Shown piece by piece: positions 9,078 to 18,406 of a stretch of 64,000 nucleotides of DNA. Below the pieces are notes generated by a model. The model was not told where the DNA came from, made no database searches, and worked only from the letters and a program-made list of their open reading frames with translations. Source of the stretch: 34-65-8 sp964516135 (lineage in GTDB: Bacteria; Pseudomonadota; Alphaproteobacteria; Sphingomonadales; Sphingomonadaceae); contig CAZEWN010000012.1 in assembly GCA_964516135.1 (NCBI GenBank), forward strand, positions 27,444 to 91,443. The letters are read 5' to 3'. Made by a program: the position numbers and the translations under genes. The first letter of the stretch is position 1, and each line of letters opens with the position of its first letter.

Positions 9078-11597
9078 ATGGCGCGCCATCATCCCCTTGC
9101 CGAGTATAATGCCAAACGTGATTTCGCCAAGACGGCGGAACCTGTTGGCAAAGGCGGGGATGCTGGCGCCGGCAATACCTTCATCGTCCAGAAACACGAT
9201 GCGACCAGGTTGCATTGGGATCTGCGGCTTGAGGTAGACGGCGTCCTGAAAAGTTGGGCGGTCACAAAGGGGCCTTCGCCAGATCCGGACATCAAACGAT
9301 TGGCGGTCCGGACCGAGGATCATCCATTGGCCTACGCTACATTCGAGGGCGTCATCCCCAAGGGGGAATATGGCGGCGGAACGGTGATGCTGTGGGACCG
9401 CGGGACATGGGCCCCGGTCGCTGGCAAGAGCGCTAAAGATCTCGAGGCGGGGCACCTCCACTTTATCGTCGAAGGCGAGCGGATGAAAGGTGAATGGCTC
9501 CTCGTCCGCCTTCGCAAAAAACCGGGCGAGAAGCGCGAGAACTGGCTTTTGCGAAAGATTTCGGATCGTTTCGCCGAGACTGGCGACGTGCTCGTCGAGC
9601 GCGCGCTGACCAGCATTGCCAGCGGTCGCTCGATGGCAGAAATCGCGGCTGACAAGGAAGGCGCCTACGCGCTGGCAGGCAAGAAGGGCGATGCCTTCAC
9701 TGCGGAAATGACCAGGGCGGCCAAGCGCACCCAGGCCGCGACCCGGCCAAAGCGGATGCACGAGCGGCGCGTGAAACCGCCCGTTTTTCGCAAGCCCCAG
9801 CTTGCTACGCTGGTCGATAGTGTCCCAAGCGGCAACGGCTGGCTGCACGAGATCAAGTTCGATGGTTATCGCGCGTTGGTCGCGTGCGCGGGCGACCATG
9901 TCTCGATCTTCACGCGCACGGGGCAGGACTGGACCGAGAAGTTCGCACCACTCGTCCGTCACTTCCAAGCGCTGAACCTGCCGCCGTGCCTGATCGACGG
10001 TGAAATCGTCGCGTTCGACAATGATGGCAATCCCAGCTTTTCCGCGCTTCAGTCCGTTCTGAAGCGCGGTCACGGCGCACAGGGCAGTGGCGACGCTTTC
10101 GCCTTCTTCGCATTCGATCTGCTCGAAGCTTCGGGCGAGGATCTCGGGCCGTTGCCTACGATCGAACGAAAGGAACGGCTCGAGGCCCTGCTTGCCCATG
10201 CCGCGCCGCCCATCCAGGTGGCTGAGCACGTGATTGGGGCCGGTGAAACGCTTTATCGCGCAATGTGCGATGCTGGTCAGGAAGGGATCATCGCCAAACG
10301 CATCGACGCGCCTTATCGACACGCGCGCAGCAAGGCTTGGGTGAAGGTCAAATGCACCCGGCGCCAGGAATTCATCGTCATCGGGTGGAAAAAGTCGCGC
10401 GCCCGGCTGCGTCCGTTCGCTTCGCTGCTGCTGGCGCAACGTGAGGGCGGAAAGCTGGTTTATAAGGGGAACGTCGGAACCGGTTTTTCCCAGGAAACCA
10501 TGAGTGACCTGGCCGAGCGAATGAAGCCGCTTGAACGCCGCGATGCGCCTGCCGAAGTCGAACGCCCGGCGGCGCGGGGAGTGACATGGCTGGAACCCGA
10601 GTTGGTTGCGGAAATCGCCTTCGCCGAATTTACCGGGGACGGCAATGTGCGGCATGGATCCTTCGTTGGCTTGCGCGATGATAAGAAAGCCGCGACGGTC
10701 AAACCCGAGAAACCCGCGGCTGCGCCCAACGGGAAAAGCGCGATCACGATAAGCAGTCGCGAGCGGGTGATTTTTCCTGAGAGCGGGCAAACCAAGGGCG
10801 ATCTGGCCGATTACTACGCCGCCGTTGCCCCGCTCATCATGCCCTTTGCCGCTCAGCGCCCGCTCAGCCTCGTCCGTTGTCCGCAGGGGCGGGCGAAGAA
10901 GTGCTTCTTTCAGAAGCACGACAGCGGCGGCTTTGGCCCCCATGTGAAGCACATAGCGGTCCGCGAAAAAGACGGCGGGAACGATGATTATCTCTACATC
11001 GACGATAGCGACGGCCTGATCGCCTGCGTACAGATGGGAACGATCGAGTTCCACGCATGGGGTTCCCGCACCAACGATATCGAGGCGCCTGACCGGATGA
11101 TCTTCGACCTCGATCCCGACGAGGGGCTCGACTTCGAGGATGTGAAGAGTGCCGCGAGCGACATTCGCGACCGCCTGGCCGATCTCGGCCTGGTCAGCTT
11201 CGCGATGCTGTCGGGCGGCAAGGGCGTGCACGTGGTGGTGCCGCTCATTCCCGGCCACGGCTGGGACGCACACAAGGATTTTGCCCGCCGCTTTGCCGAA
11301 GCGCTCAGTCTGGCGGAAGCTGATCGGTTCACCGCGACAATGAGCAAGGCGAAACGCAAGGGGAAGATATTCATCGACTGGCTCCGTAACCAGCGAGGCA
11401 GCACCGCCGTCTCACCGTACTCGGCTCGCGCTCGCGCGGGCGCGCCGGTCGCCGTGCCGATAAGTTGGGACGAACTGGACGGCATGGCCCACGCGCATCC
11501 GTTCGCTATCGATGATGCGGCGACGCTGCTCAAACGCGCGCGGTCAAAGTCGCTCAAGGGCTGGGGCTTCGCGGAACAGCGACTGCCCGCGATCTGA
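9078..11597 (+). CDS. ligD: Multifunctional ATP-dependent DNA ligase LigD
   Basis: An 839-residue enzyme with all three LigD modules in the order phosphoesterase, ligase, polymerase. The N-terminal 3'-phosphoesterase carries QKHDATRLHWDLRLE near residue 40. The ligase nucleotidyl-transfer motif EIKFDGYRA has its adenylated lysine at about residue 260. The primase-polymerase module begins near residue 555 (ITISSRERVIFPESG) and contains the DLDPDEG metal site. With Ku it repairs double-strand breaks by end processing, gap filling and sealing. Translated just after ku. The 995-residue open frame on the opposite strand is a codon-bias shadow. Confidence 0.95.
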   Translation: MARHHPLAEYNAKRDFAKTAEPVGKGGDAGAGNTFIVQKHDATRLHWDLRLEVDGVLKSWAVTKGPSPDPDIKRLAVRTEDHPLAYATFEGVIPKGEYGGGTVMLWDRGTWAPVAGKSAKDLEAGHLHFIVEGERMKGEWLLVRLRKKPGEKRENWLLRKISDRFAETGDVLVERALTSIASGRSMAEIAADKEGAYALAGKKGDAFTAEMTRAAKRTQAATRPKRMHERRVKPPVFRKPQLATLVDSVPSGNGWLHEIKFDGYRALVACAGDHVSIFTRTGQDWTEKFAPLVRHFQALNLPPCLIDGEIVAFDNDGNPSFSALQSVLKRGHGAQGSGDAFAFFAFDLLEASGEDLGPLPTIERKERLEALLAHAAPPIQVAEHVIGAGETLYRAMCDAGQEGIIAKRIDAPYRHARSKAWVKVKCTRRQEFIVIGWKKSRARLRPFASLLLAQREGGKLVYKGNVGTGFSQETMSDLAERMKPLERRDAPAEVERPAARGVTWLEPELVAEIAFAEFTGDGNVRHGSFVGLRDDKKAATVKPEKPAAAPNGKSAITISSRERVIFPESGQTKGDLADYYAAVAPLIMPFAAQRPLSLVRCPQGRAKKCFFQKHDSGGFGPHVKHIAVREKDGGNDDYLYIDDSDGLIACVQMGTIEFHAWGSRTNDIEAPDRMIFDLDPDEGLDFEDVKSAASDIRDRLADLGLVSFAMLSGGKGVHVVVPLIPGHGWDAHKDFARRFAEALSLAEADRFTATMSKAKRKGKIFIDWLRNQRGSTAVSPYSARARAGAPVAVPISWDELDGMAHAHPFAIDDAATLLKRARSKSLKGWGFAEQRLPAI

Positions 11598-11674
11598 CAG
11601 GCGCAGGGCGCCTCCGGCGGCGTTCAAGAGCGACCACGGGTTGCGCAGCGCCGATCCTGCTGGCAAGCGCGCCG

Positions 11675-12457
11675 ATGATGACCGATTCTCGTGTGCTCCA
11701 CCTCGACGGCGTCCACAACTTCCGTGATTATGGCGGCTATGCGGTGTCAGGTGGCGGCAAGGTCAGGCGCGGGTTGTTGTGGCGATCGGGCCAGCACGTC
11801 AATGCAAGCGCAGCAGACCTTGGCGCAATCGACGCGCTGGCGCTCGCCCATGTGATCGACCTGCGCGGCAACGCCGAGCGCGCCGGTGCCCCCTGCCTGC
11901 GCGGGCCGACATTCTGCGCCGAGGTTCACTATTACGACGGCGAAACCGCTTATCTGGCCCCGCACCTCGAAGCGAGCGGAGGCCTGCTCGATGCCGATGC
12001 CGCGGGTCGGGCGCTCGAACGCATTTACCGCGACCTTGCCCGGCGCGAGCCAGTGCTGTGGGGGCTGCGCCGATATTTTGACGTCCTGGCGCGCGGCGAC
12101 GGGGCCAGCCTAGTACACTGCATGGCGGGAAAAGACCGGACCGGCATGGCGGTGGCGCTGCTGCACCATGCGCTGGGCGTCCATCCCGACGACGCGATGG
12201 CCGACTTCATGCTCACCAACAGCGCGGGAAATATCGAAGCGCGCATTGCCGCCGGGACAAAGGCGGTGCGCGACCGCTATGGTGAAATCTCTGACGAAAC
12301 AGTCCGCGTGCTGATGGGGGTCGACGAAAGCTATCTCGCCGCCATGCGCGAAGCTGTGGAAGTCGAGTTCGGCTCCATCGACGGTTTCATGGAAAGCGTG
12401 CTTGGAGTTGACGCCGACCGGCGCGAGGCGCTGCGCTTGCACCTCGTCGAAGGCTGA
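11675..12457 (+). CDS. Tyrosine/serine protein phosphatase (Y_phosphatase3 type)
   Basis: A 260-residue cysteine phosphatase. The CX5R active site HCMAGKDRTG places the nucleophilic cysteine at about residue 149. The N-terminal LDGVHNFRDYGGY is the conserved opening of the tyrosine phosphatase/MptpB-like family, which acts on phosphotyrosine and sometimes phosphoinositides. No signal peptide, so probably cytoplasmic. Two adjacent ATG codons at 11675 and 11678 could both serve as start. It stands alone between ligD and trxB with no kinase beside it. Confidence 0.85.
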   Translation: MMTDSRVLHLDGVHNFRDYGGYAVSGGGKVRRGLLWRSGQHVNASAADLGAIDALALAHVIDLRGNAERAGAPCLRGPTFCAEVHYYDGETAYLAPHLEASGGLLDADAAGRALERIYRDLARREPVLWGLRRYFDVLARGDGASLVHCMAGKDRTGMAVALLHHALGVHPDDAMADFMLTNSAGNIEARIAAGTKAVRDRYGEISDETVRVLMGVDESYLAAMREAVEVEFGSIDGFMESVLGVDADRREALRLHLVEG

Positions 12458-12508
12458 CCACATTTTGGGGTACCGCCCCCACGCAACCGGACGCAAACGG
12501 ACAAACGC

Positions 12509-13492
12509 ATGGCCACCCACCACACCAAGATGCTCATCATCGGCTCCGGCCCGGCAGGCTACAGCGCCGCGATCTACGGCGCGCGCGCGATGCTGGAGCC
12601 GATCGTCGTTCAGGGGTTGCAGCCCGGCGGGCAGCTCACCATCACCACCGATGTCGAGAACTATCCCGGCTTCCGCGACGTGATCCAGGGCCCGTGGCTG
12701 ATGGAGCAGATGCAGGCCCAGGCCGAGCATGTCGGTACGCGGATGATGTGGGACACGATCGTCTCGGTCGACCTGTCCGGCCCGCCGTTCCGCGCGATCG
12801 GCGACAGTGGCGACGAATACGTCGGAGAAACGCTGGTGATCGCCACCGGAGCGCAGGCCAAATGGCTCGGCGTGCCGGGCGAGATGGAACTGGGCGGCAA
12901 GGGGGTATCGGCGTGCGCGACCTGTGACGGGTTCTTCTATCGCGGCAAGAAAGTCGCGGTAATCGGCGGCGGCAATACCGCCGTCGAGGAGGCGCTGTAC
13001 CTTACCAACCATTCCGACGACGTGACCCTGATCCACCGCCGCGACGAATTGCGTTCCGAAAAGATCCTCCAAGACCGATTGTTCAAGAACCCCAAGATTT
13101 CAACCTTGTGGAACAAGGCCGTGGTGCGGTTCGAGGGCGATCCGGCGGCGGGCGGCCTCACGCACCTGGTCTTGCGCGACACCGTCACGGGCGAGGAATC
13201 GACGCTGGAGGTCGATGGCGCGTTCGTGGCCATCGGCCACGCGCCCGCGACCGAACTATTCAAGGGCCAGCTCGACACCGACGCCAGCGGCTACCTCGTG
13301 GTCGAGCCGGGCACGCCCAAGACCGCGATTCCCGGCGTTTTCGCCTGTGGCGACGTGATGGACCATACATACCGCCAGGCGGTGACGGCGGCGGGCACGG
13401 GCTGCATGGCCGCGCTGGATGCGGAACGGTTCCTGGCGGGGCTCGCGATCGATCTCGACGGCCACGCCCATGCGCCCGAGGCAGTCACCTAG
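12509..13492 (+). CDS. trxB: Thioredoxin-disulfide reductase
   Basis: NADPH-dependent flavoenzyme that reduces thioredoxin. The 327-residue product has the FAD motif (IIGSGPAGYSAAIYGARA) at the N-terminus, the redox pair C136-A-T-C139 followed by DGFF, the NADPH motif (VIGGGNTAVEEALYL) and the C-terminal flavin contact (GVFACGDVMDHTYRQA). Length and order are canonical for low-molecular-weight TrxB. The 3' end overlaps the convergent MAPEG gene by 4 bp, with no room for a terminator between them. Confidence 0.96.
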   Translation: MATHHTKMLIIGSGPAGYSAAIYGARAMLEPIVVQGLQPGGQLTITTDVENYPGFRDVIQGPWLMEQMQAQAEHVGTRMMWDTIVSVDLSGPPFRAIGDSGDEYVGETLVIATGAQAKWLGVPGEMELGGKGVSACATCDGFFYRGKKVAVIGGGNTAVEEALYLTNHSDDVTLIHRRDELRSEKILQDRLFKNPKISTLWNKAVVRFEGDPAAGGLTHLVLRDTVTGEESTLEVDGAFVAIGHAPATELFKGQLDTDASGYLVVEPGTPKTAIPGVFACGDVMDHTYRQAVTAAGTGCMAALDAERFLAGLAIDLDGHAHAPEAVT

Positions 13493-13929
13493 AGCAGCAC
13501 TGGGATCGCCGCGTGGAGGATCAACGCCATCAGCGCGAGCGATGACAGCGCGAACAGAGCAAACCGCACCGCGACTTTGTTGACGGTCGATTGCCAGATC
13601 GAGTGGACGATCCTGACCGCGACGTAAATCCACGCGATCGTCGCATTTATCCCGTCGCCCTGGCCGATCAACGCCAGCACCAGCGCGACCGCGTAAAACA
13701 GCGTCGGCGCTTCGTGTAGGTGGTTGTAGTTATGCGCCTTCCACTGAATCCTCGGTTCGAGCAGTTCTTCCAGCCTGGCCTTGGTCCAGCCCACGTCGGC
13801 ACCTGGCTCGTTCGACTTGGGCAGCCGGTTGATGGCGGGCAGGCGGGTGGCATACATCCACACCCACATCACCATGGTCCAGGCCATCAGGACGACGACG
13901 GGCTTGAGGATTGCGACGTCTTCCATCAC
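13489..13929 (-). CDS. MAPEG family membrane protein (copy 1)
   Basis: A 146-residue membrane protein with four hydrophobic segments and the MAPEG-type core (RIQWKAHNYNHLHEAPTLFY). MAPEG proteins include membrane glutathione transferases and relatives, but many bacterial members are uncharacterised. It is a clear paralogue of the next gene, with the same 'NWKSHNY-HL-E-PT-FYA' core and the same closing 'RIVHSIWQSTVNKVAVRF' pattern. Its ATG overlaps the stop of that gene by 4 bp (ATGA), so the pair is co-translated and arose by tandem duplication. Confidence 0.8.
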   Translation of the reverse strand: MMEDVAILKPVVVLMAWTMVMWVWMYATRLPAINRLPKSNEPGADVGWTKARLEELLEPRIQWKAHNYNHLHEAPTLFYAVALVLALIGQGDGINATIAWIYVAVRIVHSIWQSTVNKVAVRFALFALSSLALMALILHAAIPVLL

Positions 13930-14375
13930 GCAATAGCTCCCGGATCAGCCAGCAGCGTCGCCATGACCGCGCGGATTGCCAGGGCGACAAGCGCTAGCGT
14001 GGAGAGCAGAAAGATCAGGAAGCGGACGGGGATGCGGTTGACGGTCGCCTGGTATACCGAGTGGACAATCCGCAGTCCGACGTAAATCCACGCCAGCAAT
14101 ACGTCGATCGCCTGCGGCCCCATCACCGCGAGGATCACGCTCGTTGCGTAGAAGATCGTCGGCTGCTCCATCAGGTGGGAATAGTTGTGCGACTTCCAGT
14201 TGACCCGGTCCTCGAGGATGCCTTCGAGGTCCTGCCCGCGTCCGCCCGGCTTGCCCGACTGAAGCTGTGCGCTGGCGCGCTTCATCGCGGGAAAGCGGGC
14301 GCCCGCCATCCAGAACAGCATGACCAGCGACCATGCGACCAGCACGGCGGCCGGTGCGAGCATTTGTGCCTGCAT
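13926..14375 (-). CDS. MAPEG family membrane protein (copy 2)
   Basis: A 149-residue four-helix membrane protein with the core RVNWKSHNYSHLMEQPTIFY and the closing LRIVHSVYQATVNRIPVRFL. It is first in a two-gene unit with its paralogue, joined by an ATGA overlap. A purine-rich stretch ahead of the ATG (GAGGGGAG on the minus strand) serves as ribosome site. Function unassigned beyond the family; a role in lipid-peroxide or glutathione chemistry would be speculation. Confidence 0.8.
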   Translation of the reverse strand: MQAQMLAPAAVLVAWSLVMLFWMAGARFPAMKRASAQLQSGKPGGRGQDLEGILEDRVNWKSHNYSHLMEQPTIFYATSVILAVMGPQAIDVLLAWIYVGLRIVHSVYQATVNRIPVRFLIFLLSTLALVALAIRAVMATLLADPGAIA

Positions 14376-14441
14376 CGGAAACTCCCCTCCACTCGACCCG
14401 GCGCGAAAGTGCTGCGACCGGGAAAGATAGTCAAACGAAAC

Positions 14442-15389
14442 CTATCGGCCGGCCAGCGTCGCGGCATAGCTGGCAGGATCGGTGTTCCCGCCGGTGAGCA
14501 TCACGACGGTATGCTCGTCGAGCGGCACCTTGCCCCCCAGCGCCGCCGCCAGCGCCGCCGCGCCGCCGGGCTCGACCACGAGTCGAAGCCTAGAGAAAGC
14601 GAAGCGCTGCGCCTCTCGCACCTCGTCGTCGGTAACAGCGACGCCCGGCTCGGCGCGCCCGCGCAGCACGGCGAGGTTGATTGGCTTCGTTTCAGGCGGC
14701 TGGAGCGCGTCACAGATCGTCTGCGGGGGATCGTTACCCACCGGCACCACATGGCCCGCCGCGAGCGCCTGTCCGACCACATCCCAGCCTTCGGGTTCCA
14801 CCGGCACGATCGCGCTTTCAGGGCAGGCGAGGGCGAGCCCCGCCGCGAGCCCGCCGCCGCCGCAGCAGGCGAGGATGCGCGAGGGTTCGCGGCCGAGCTG
14901 CGCGGCGATCTCGATCCCGGCGCTGCCTTGCCCCTCGATCACCCACGGATCGCCGAAGGCATGGACTAGCACTGCACCACTCTTCTCGGTTAGCCGCGCG
15001 GCAACCTCGTCCCGGTCCTCGCCGGGACGCTCGTAGAGCACCACCTCCGCGCCAAGCGCGCGGGTCGCGTCAAGCTTCACCTGCGGTGCATTGCGCGGCA
15101 TTACGATGGTCGCGGCGATGCCAAGCTCGCGGGCCGCCCAGGCGACCCCCTGGGCATGGTTGCCGCTCGACACCGCGACCACGCCGCGCTTGCGCTCGTC
15201 TGCGTCCAGGGCGGTCAGCCGGTGCCAGGCGCCGCGTATCTTGAATGCGCCGACCGGTTGCAGCACCTCGGCCTTGGCCCACAGCCGCACGCCCCCTATC
15301 TCAACCGGCAGCAGGGGTGTCGGTGGCAGGATCGTCGCGACCTTTTCGGCGGCTTCCATGACACCGGCGTGAGTTGGCGTGCGGATCAT
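14442..15389 (-). CDS. Threonine/serine dehydratase (PLP-dependent)
   Basis: Catalyses PLP-dependent deamination of threonine to 2-oxobutyrate or serine to pyruvate. The 315-residue, fold-type-II enzyme shows the PLP lysine in GAFKIRGA (K50), the substrate loop SSGNHAQG and the phosphate-binding run CCGGGGLAAG. There is no C-terminal ACT-like regulatory domain, so it is the short catabolic (TdcB-like) form. The 2-oxobutyrate it makes can become propionyl-CoA, the substrate of the pathway at 41-51 kb; that link is inference. Confidence 0.88.
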   Translation of the reverse strand: MIRTPTHAGVMEAAEKVATILPPTPLLPVEIGGVRLWAKAEVLQPVGAFKIRGAWHRLTALDADERKRGVVAVSSGNHAQGVAWAARELGIAATIVMPRNAPQVKLDATRALGAEVVLYERPGEDRDEVAARLTEKSGAVLVHAFGDPWVIEGQGSAGIEIAAQLGREPSRILACCGGGGLAAGLALACPESAIVPVEPEGWDVVGQALAAGHVVPVGNDPPQTICDALQPPETKPINLAVLRGRAEPGVAVTDDEVREAQRFAFSRLRLVVEPGGAAALAAALGGKVPLDEHTVVMLTGGNTDPASYAATLAGR

Positions 15390-15450
15390 TTGGCGGGACT
15401 AGCGCATTTCGCTAGGGGGCACGCAAGATTCGAATTCGGAGTTTACAACA

Positions 15451-16662
15451 ATGTCGACAGTCCTGGTCATCGGCGCGGGCGGCGTCAGCAGCGTCTGCGT
15501 CCACAAGATGGCTTTCAACCCCGATATCTTTGGCGATATCCACCTCGCCAGCCGGACCAAGAGCAAGTGCGATGCCATCGCCGCGAGCGTGAAGCAGCGC
15601 ACCGGCGTGGACGTGGCGACGTACGAGATTGACGCTGAGGAAGTCCCGGCGATGGTCAACCTGATCCGCAAGGTGGACCCCAGCCTCGTCGTCAATCTTG
15701 CGCTGCCCTATCAAGATCTGCCGATCATGGACGCGTGCCTTGAGGCGGGCGTCGACTACCTGGATACCGCCAACTACGAGCCGAAGGACGAGGCGAAGTT
15801 CGAATACAAGTGGCAGTGGGCCTACCACGACCGCTTCAAGGAAGCGGGCATCATGGCGCTGCTCGGCTCGGGATTTGATCCGGGCGTCACATCCGTGTTC
15901 ACGATGTGGCTCAAGAAGCACAAGCTCAAGACCATCCGCCAGCTCGACATTCTCGACTGCAACGGTGGCGACCACGGCCAGCATTTCGCCACCAACTTCA
16001 ACCCGGAAATCAACATCCGCGAAGTGACCGCGCCCGCGCGGCACTGGGAGAACGGCGAGTGGGTCGAAACGCCGGCGATGGCCAACAAGGTCGCTTTCGA
16101 CTTCGAGGGCGTCGGCCGGAAGAACATGTACCTGATGTACCACGAGGAGCTGGAGAGCCTGGCGAAGTTCGTGCCCGAACTGGAGCGCGCGCGGTTCTGG
16201 ATGACCTTCGGCGACCAGTACATCACGCACCTGACCGTGCTGCAAAACGTCGGCATGACCTCGATCGAGCCGATCACGTACCAGGGCGAGGATATCATCC
16301 CGCTCCAGTTCCTCGCCGCCGTGCTGCCCAAGCCGGAAACGCTGGGCGACAAGACCAAGGGCAAGACCAACATCGGCGTCATCGCGACCGGCGAGGCACT
16401 GGATGGCTCGGGCGAGAAGACCTTCTATCTCAACAACATCTGCGACCACGAGGACGCATACGAGGAAACCGGCAACCAGGCGGTCAGCTACACCACCGGC
16501 GTCCCCGCGATGATCGGCGCGGCGATGGTGGTCGAGGGCAAGTGGGCCGGGAAGGGCGTATTCAACATGGAGGAATTCGACCCCGATCCCTTCATGGACA
16601 TGCTCAACGCACACGGCCTGCCGTGGAAGGTCGCGGAGATGGACGGGCCGGTGGAGTTCTAG
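15451..16662 (+). CDS. Carboxynorspermidine/carboxyspermidine dehydrogenase (saccharopine dehydrogenase family)
   Basis: A 403-residue NAD(P)H-dependent enzyme that would condense aspartate semialdehyde with a diamine to the carboxylated polyamine. The N-terminus holds the Rossmann motif VLVIGAGGVSSV followed by HLASRTKSKC, and SGFDPGVTSVF is also typical of this Lys9/saccharopine-like family. The assignment to polyamine synthesis rather than lysine metabolism rests on nspC downstream, which would decarboxylate its product. Originally it probably abutted nspC; a 477-bp GxxExxY cassette now separates them. With putrescine as acceptor the product is spermidine, with diaminopropane norspermidine; which applies is unknown. 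Confidence 0.9.
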   Translation: MSTVLVIGAGGVSSVCVHKMAFNPDIFGDIHLASRTKSKCDAIAASVKQRTGVDVATYEIDAEEVPAMVNLIRKVDPSLVVNLALPYQDLPIMDACLEAGVDYLDTANYEPKDEAKFEYKWQWAYHDRFKEAGIMALLGSGFDPGVTSVFTMWLKKHKLKTIRQLDILDCNGGDHGQHFATNFNPEINIREVTAPARHWENGEWVETPAMANKVAFDFEGVGRKNMYLMYHEELESLAKFVPELERARFWMTFGDQYITHLTVLQNVGMTSIEPITYQGEDIIPLQFLAAVLPKPETLGDKTKGKTNIGVIATGEALDGSGEKTFYLNNICDHEDAYEETGNQAVSYTTGVPAMIGAAMVVEGKWAGKGVFNMEEFDPDPFMDMLNAHGLPWKVAEMDGPVEF

Positions 16663-16669
16663 CGAAGGT

Positions 16670-17146
16670 TTGGTTCACGCAGGGTTCGCAGAGGAGCAGA
16701 GGTCGCAGAGGGGAAAATGGCATCTGATCACATTACCTCTGCTGTCATTGAGGAAGCGATCGGTATTCATCGGGAGCTCGGACCGGGCCTGTTCGAGTCG
16801 GTGTACGAAACCATCCTGGCGGGCCGGCTTGCTCGGCGTGGCTTGCTGGTTCGTCAACAAGTGCCGGTACCGATTGAATATGACGGCCACGCCTTTGGCG
16901 CGGCATTCAAAATCGATATCTTGGTTGACGAGTGCTTGATCCTCGAGATCAAGTCCGTCGAGAGTCTGAGCAAGACCCACGCCCGGCAATTGTTGACGTA
17001 TCTCCGTCTCTCGCACCAGCCCGTAGGGCTGCTCCTGAATTTCTCTGCTCCGACCATGAAGGATGGCATCCAAAGAATGGTCAATAACTACCGCCCTGAA
17101 TAATTCTCCGCGTCCTCTGCTCCTCCGTGGGCTCGGCGTGAACCAA
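16670..17146. mobile_element. GxxExxY cassette with 41-bp terminal inverted repeats
   Basis: The left arm (16670-16710) and the reverse complement of the right arm (17106-17146) align without gaps over 41 bp at about 33 identities. Both open TTGGTTCACGC and share GAGGAGCAGAGG. The arms enclose only the GxxExxY gene and fit exactly between the stop of the dehydrogenase (16662) and the start of nspC (17164). There is no transposase inside. The GCAGAGG-rich arms resemble repeats I recall beside other GxxExxY genes, but I cannot check that here. Confidence 0.7.
16717..17103 (+). CDS. GxxExxY protein (PD-(D/E)XK nuclease-like)
   Basis: A 128-residue protein of the GxxExxY family. The naming motif is G24-L-F-E27-S-V-Y30, and a PD-(D/E)XK-type core follows as D67 then E77-I-K79 on adjoining strands (FKIDILV, LILEIKS). 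Family members are assumed to be nucleases or nuclease-derived, but their role is not established. The ATG lies 7 bp inside the left inverted repeat's inner edge and the stop is 2 bp before the right arm. It has no functional tie to the polyamine genes on either side and is a passenger. Confidence 0.85.
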   Translation: MASDHITSAVIEEAIGIHRELGPGLFESVYETILAGRLARRGLLVRQQVPVPIEYDGHAFGAAFKIDILVDECLILEIKSVESLSKTHARQLLTYLRLSHQPVGLLLNFSAPTMKDGIQRMVNNYRPE

Positions 17147-17163
17147 AAGGCACGACATCAAAC

Positions 17164-18336
17164 ATGGAAACCAGAGCCGGAGATCCTGGCGCCTTTGCGG
17201 ACTTCGACCTTTATCGGGTCGATAGCCCCGCGTTCGTTGTCGATGCGGCGCGATTGCGGGTAAATTTGCAGGTGCTGGCCGACGTGCGTGATGCGGCGGA
17301 CATCAAGGTGCTCGCCGCATTGAAGGCGTTCTCGATGTGGTCGGTGGCGCCGATCATCGGGGAGTATCTCGATGGCGTCTGCACCAGCGGCCTGTGGGAA
17401 GCGCGGCTGGCGGCCGAGTTCTACGACGGCGAGATCGCGACCTATTCGGCCGCGTACAAGCCCGAGGAGTTGGAGGAGGTCTGCCGCCTTTCCGACCACG
17501 TTATCTTCAATTCGCCCGGCCAGCTCCTGCGCGCCCGCGCGATCCTTGATGCGGCGCGGGCGGCGGGGCAGGACTTCGATGTCGGCCTCCGGATCAACCC
17601 GCAGAACCCGTGCGGCGAGGTGCCGCGCTACGATCCTTCCAGCCCCGGTAGCCGCCTGGGCTTTCCGCTAGACCAGTTGACGCCGGAAATCATGGAGCAG
17701 GTCGACGGCATCCACTTCCACAACCTGTGCGAGCAGGATTTCGAGCCGCTGCGCGAAACGTGGGACAAGGTTTTCGACGCGATCGAGCCGTGGTTCGGCG
17801 ACCTCAAGTGGATCAACATGGGCGGCGGCCACCACATCACGCGCGCCGATTACCAGCGGGAGGAACTGATCGCGTTCCTGCGCGATGCGAAGGAAGACAC
17901 TGAAGCCGAGATCTATCTCGAGCCGGGCGAAGCAATCGCGCTCGACGCGGGAATCCTCGTCGGCACATTGCTCGATTCGCACTGGAACGGGCTTCCCGTC
18001 GCCATCACCGACATTTCCGCGACCTGCCACATGCCCGACGTGATCGAGGCACCCTATCGGCCGGCGATGCTGGGCGAGCTGGGCGAGGGCGACGTGGTCA
18101 GGCTCGGCGGCCCGTCATGCCTGGCAGGCGATGTGATCGGCGATTACTATCTGCCCGTGCCGTGCGAACCGGGCCAGCGTTTCGCTTTCCTCGACCAAGC
18201 CCACTATTCGATGGTAAAGACCAACACTTTCAACGGTGTGCAGCTTCCCAGCATCTGGCTGTGGGACAGCGATACCGATGCGCTGGAGCAGGTCAAAAGT
18301 TTCGGGTACGAGGATTTCCGTGATCGCCTGAGCTGA
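17164..18336 (+). CDS. nspC: Carboxynorspermidine decarboxylase
   Basis: PLP enzyme of the alanine-racemase-like fold (type III) that decarboxylates carboxynorspermidine/carboxyspermidine. 390 residues; the PLP lysine is K54 in LAALKAFSMWS. HFHNLCEQ and GGGHHITR match NspC, as does the late block GPSCLAGDVIGDY, whose cysteine contributes to the second subunit's active site. The ATG at 17164 is 17 bp past the right repeat arm, so the ribosome site may derive from cassette or junction sequence. Partner of the dehydrogenase at 15451. Confidence 0.92.
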   Translation: METRAGDPGAFADFDLYRVDSPAFVVDAARLRVNLQVLADVRDAADIKVLAALKAFSMWSVAPIIGEYLDGVCTSGLWEARLAAEFYDGEIATYSAAYKPEELEEVCRLSDHVIFNSPGQLLRARAILDAARAAGQDFDVGLRINPQNPCGEVPRYDPSSPGSRLGFPLDQLTPEIMEQVDGIHFHNLCEQDFEPLRETWDKVFDAIEPWFGDLKWINMGGGHHITRADYQREELIAFLRDAKEDTEAEIYLEPGEAIALDAGILVGTLLDSHWNGLPVAITDISATCHMPDVIEAPYRPAMLGELGEGDVVRLGGPSCLAGDVIGDYYLPVPCEPGQRFAFLDQAHYSMVKTNTFNGVQLPSIWLWDSDTDALEQVKSFGYEDFRDRLS

Positions 18337-18406
18337 GCCTCGGCTCGTCCCGCTCACGTCTCCGCGCAACATCCCGGAGCTTGCGAAAACGGGGGGTAAT
18401 TTTCAC

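Noticed and set aside
8286..11273. 995-codon open frame on the minus strand across ku and ligD
   Set aside because: It lies wholly antisense to two intact, motif-complete genes. In high-G+C DNA such antisense frames stay open by codon bias; its translation is low-complexity with no domain.
15412..16614. 400-codon minus-strand frame opposite the carboxynorspermidine dehydrogenase
   Set aside because: Antisense shadow; the plus-strand frame has the Rossmann motif and operon context.
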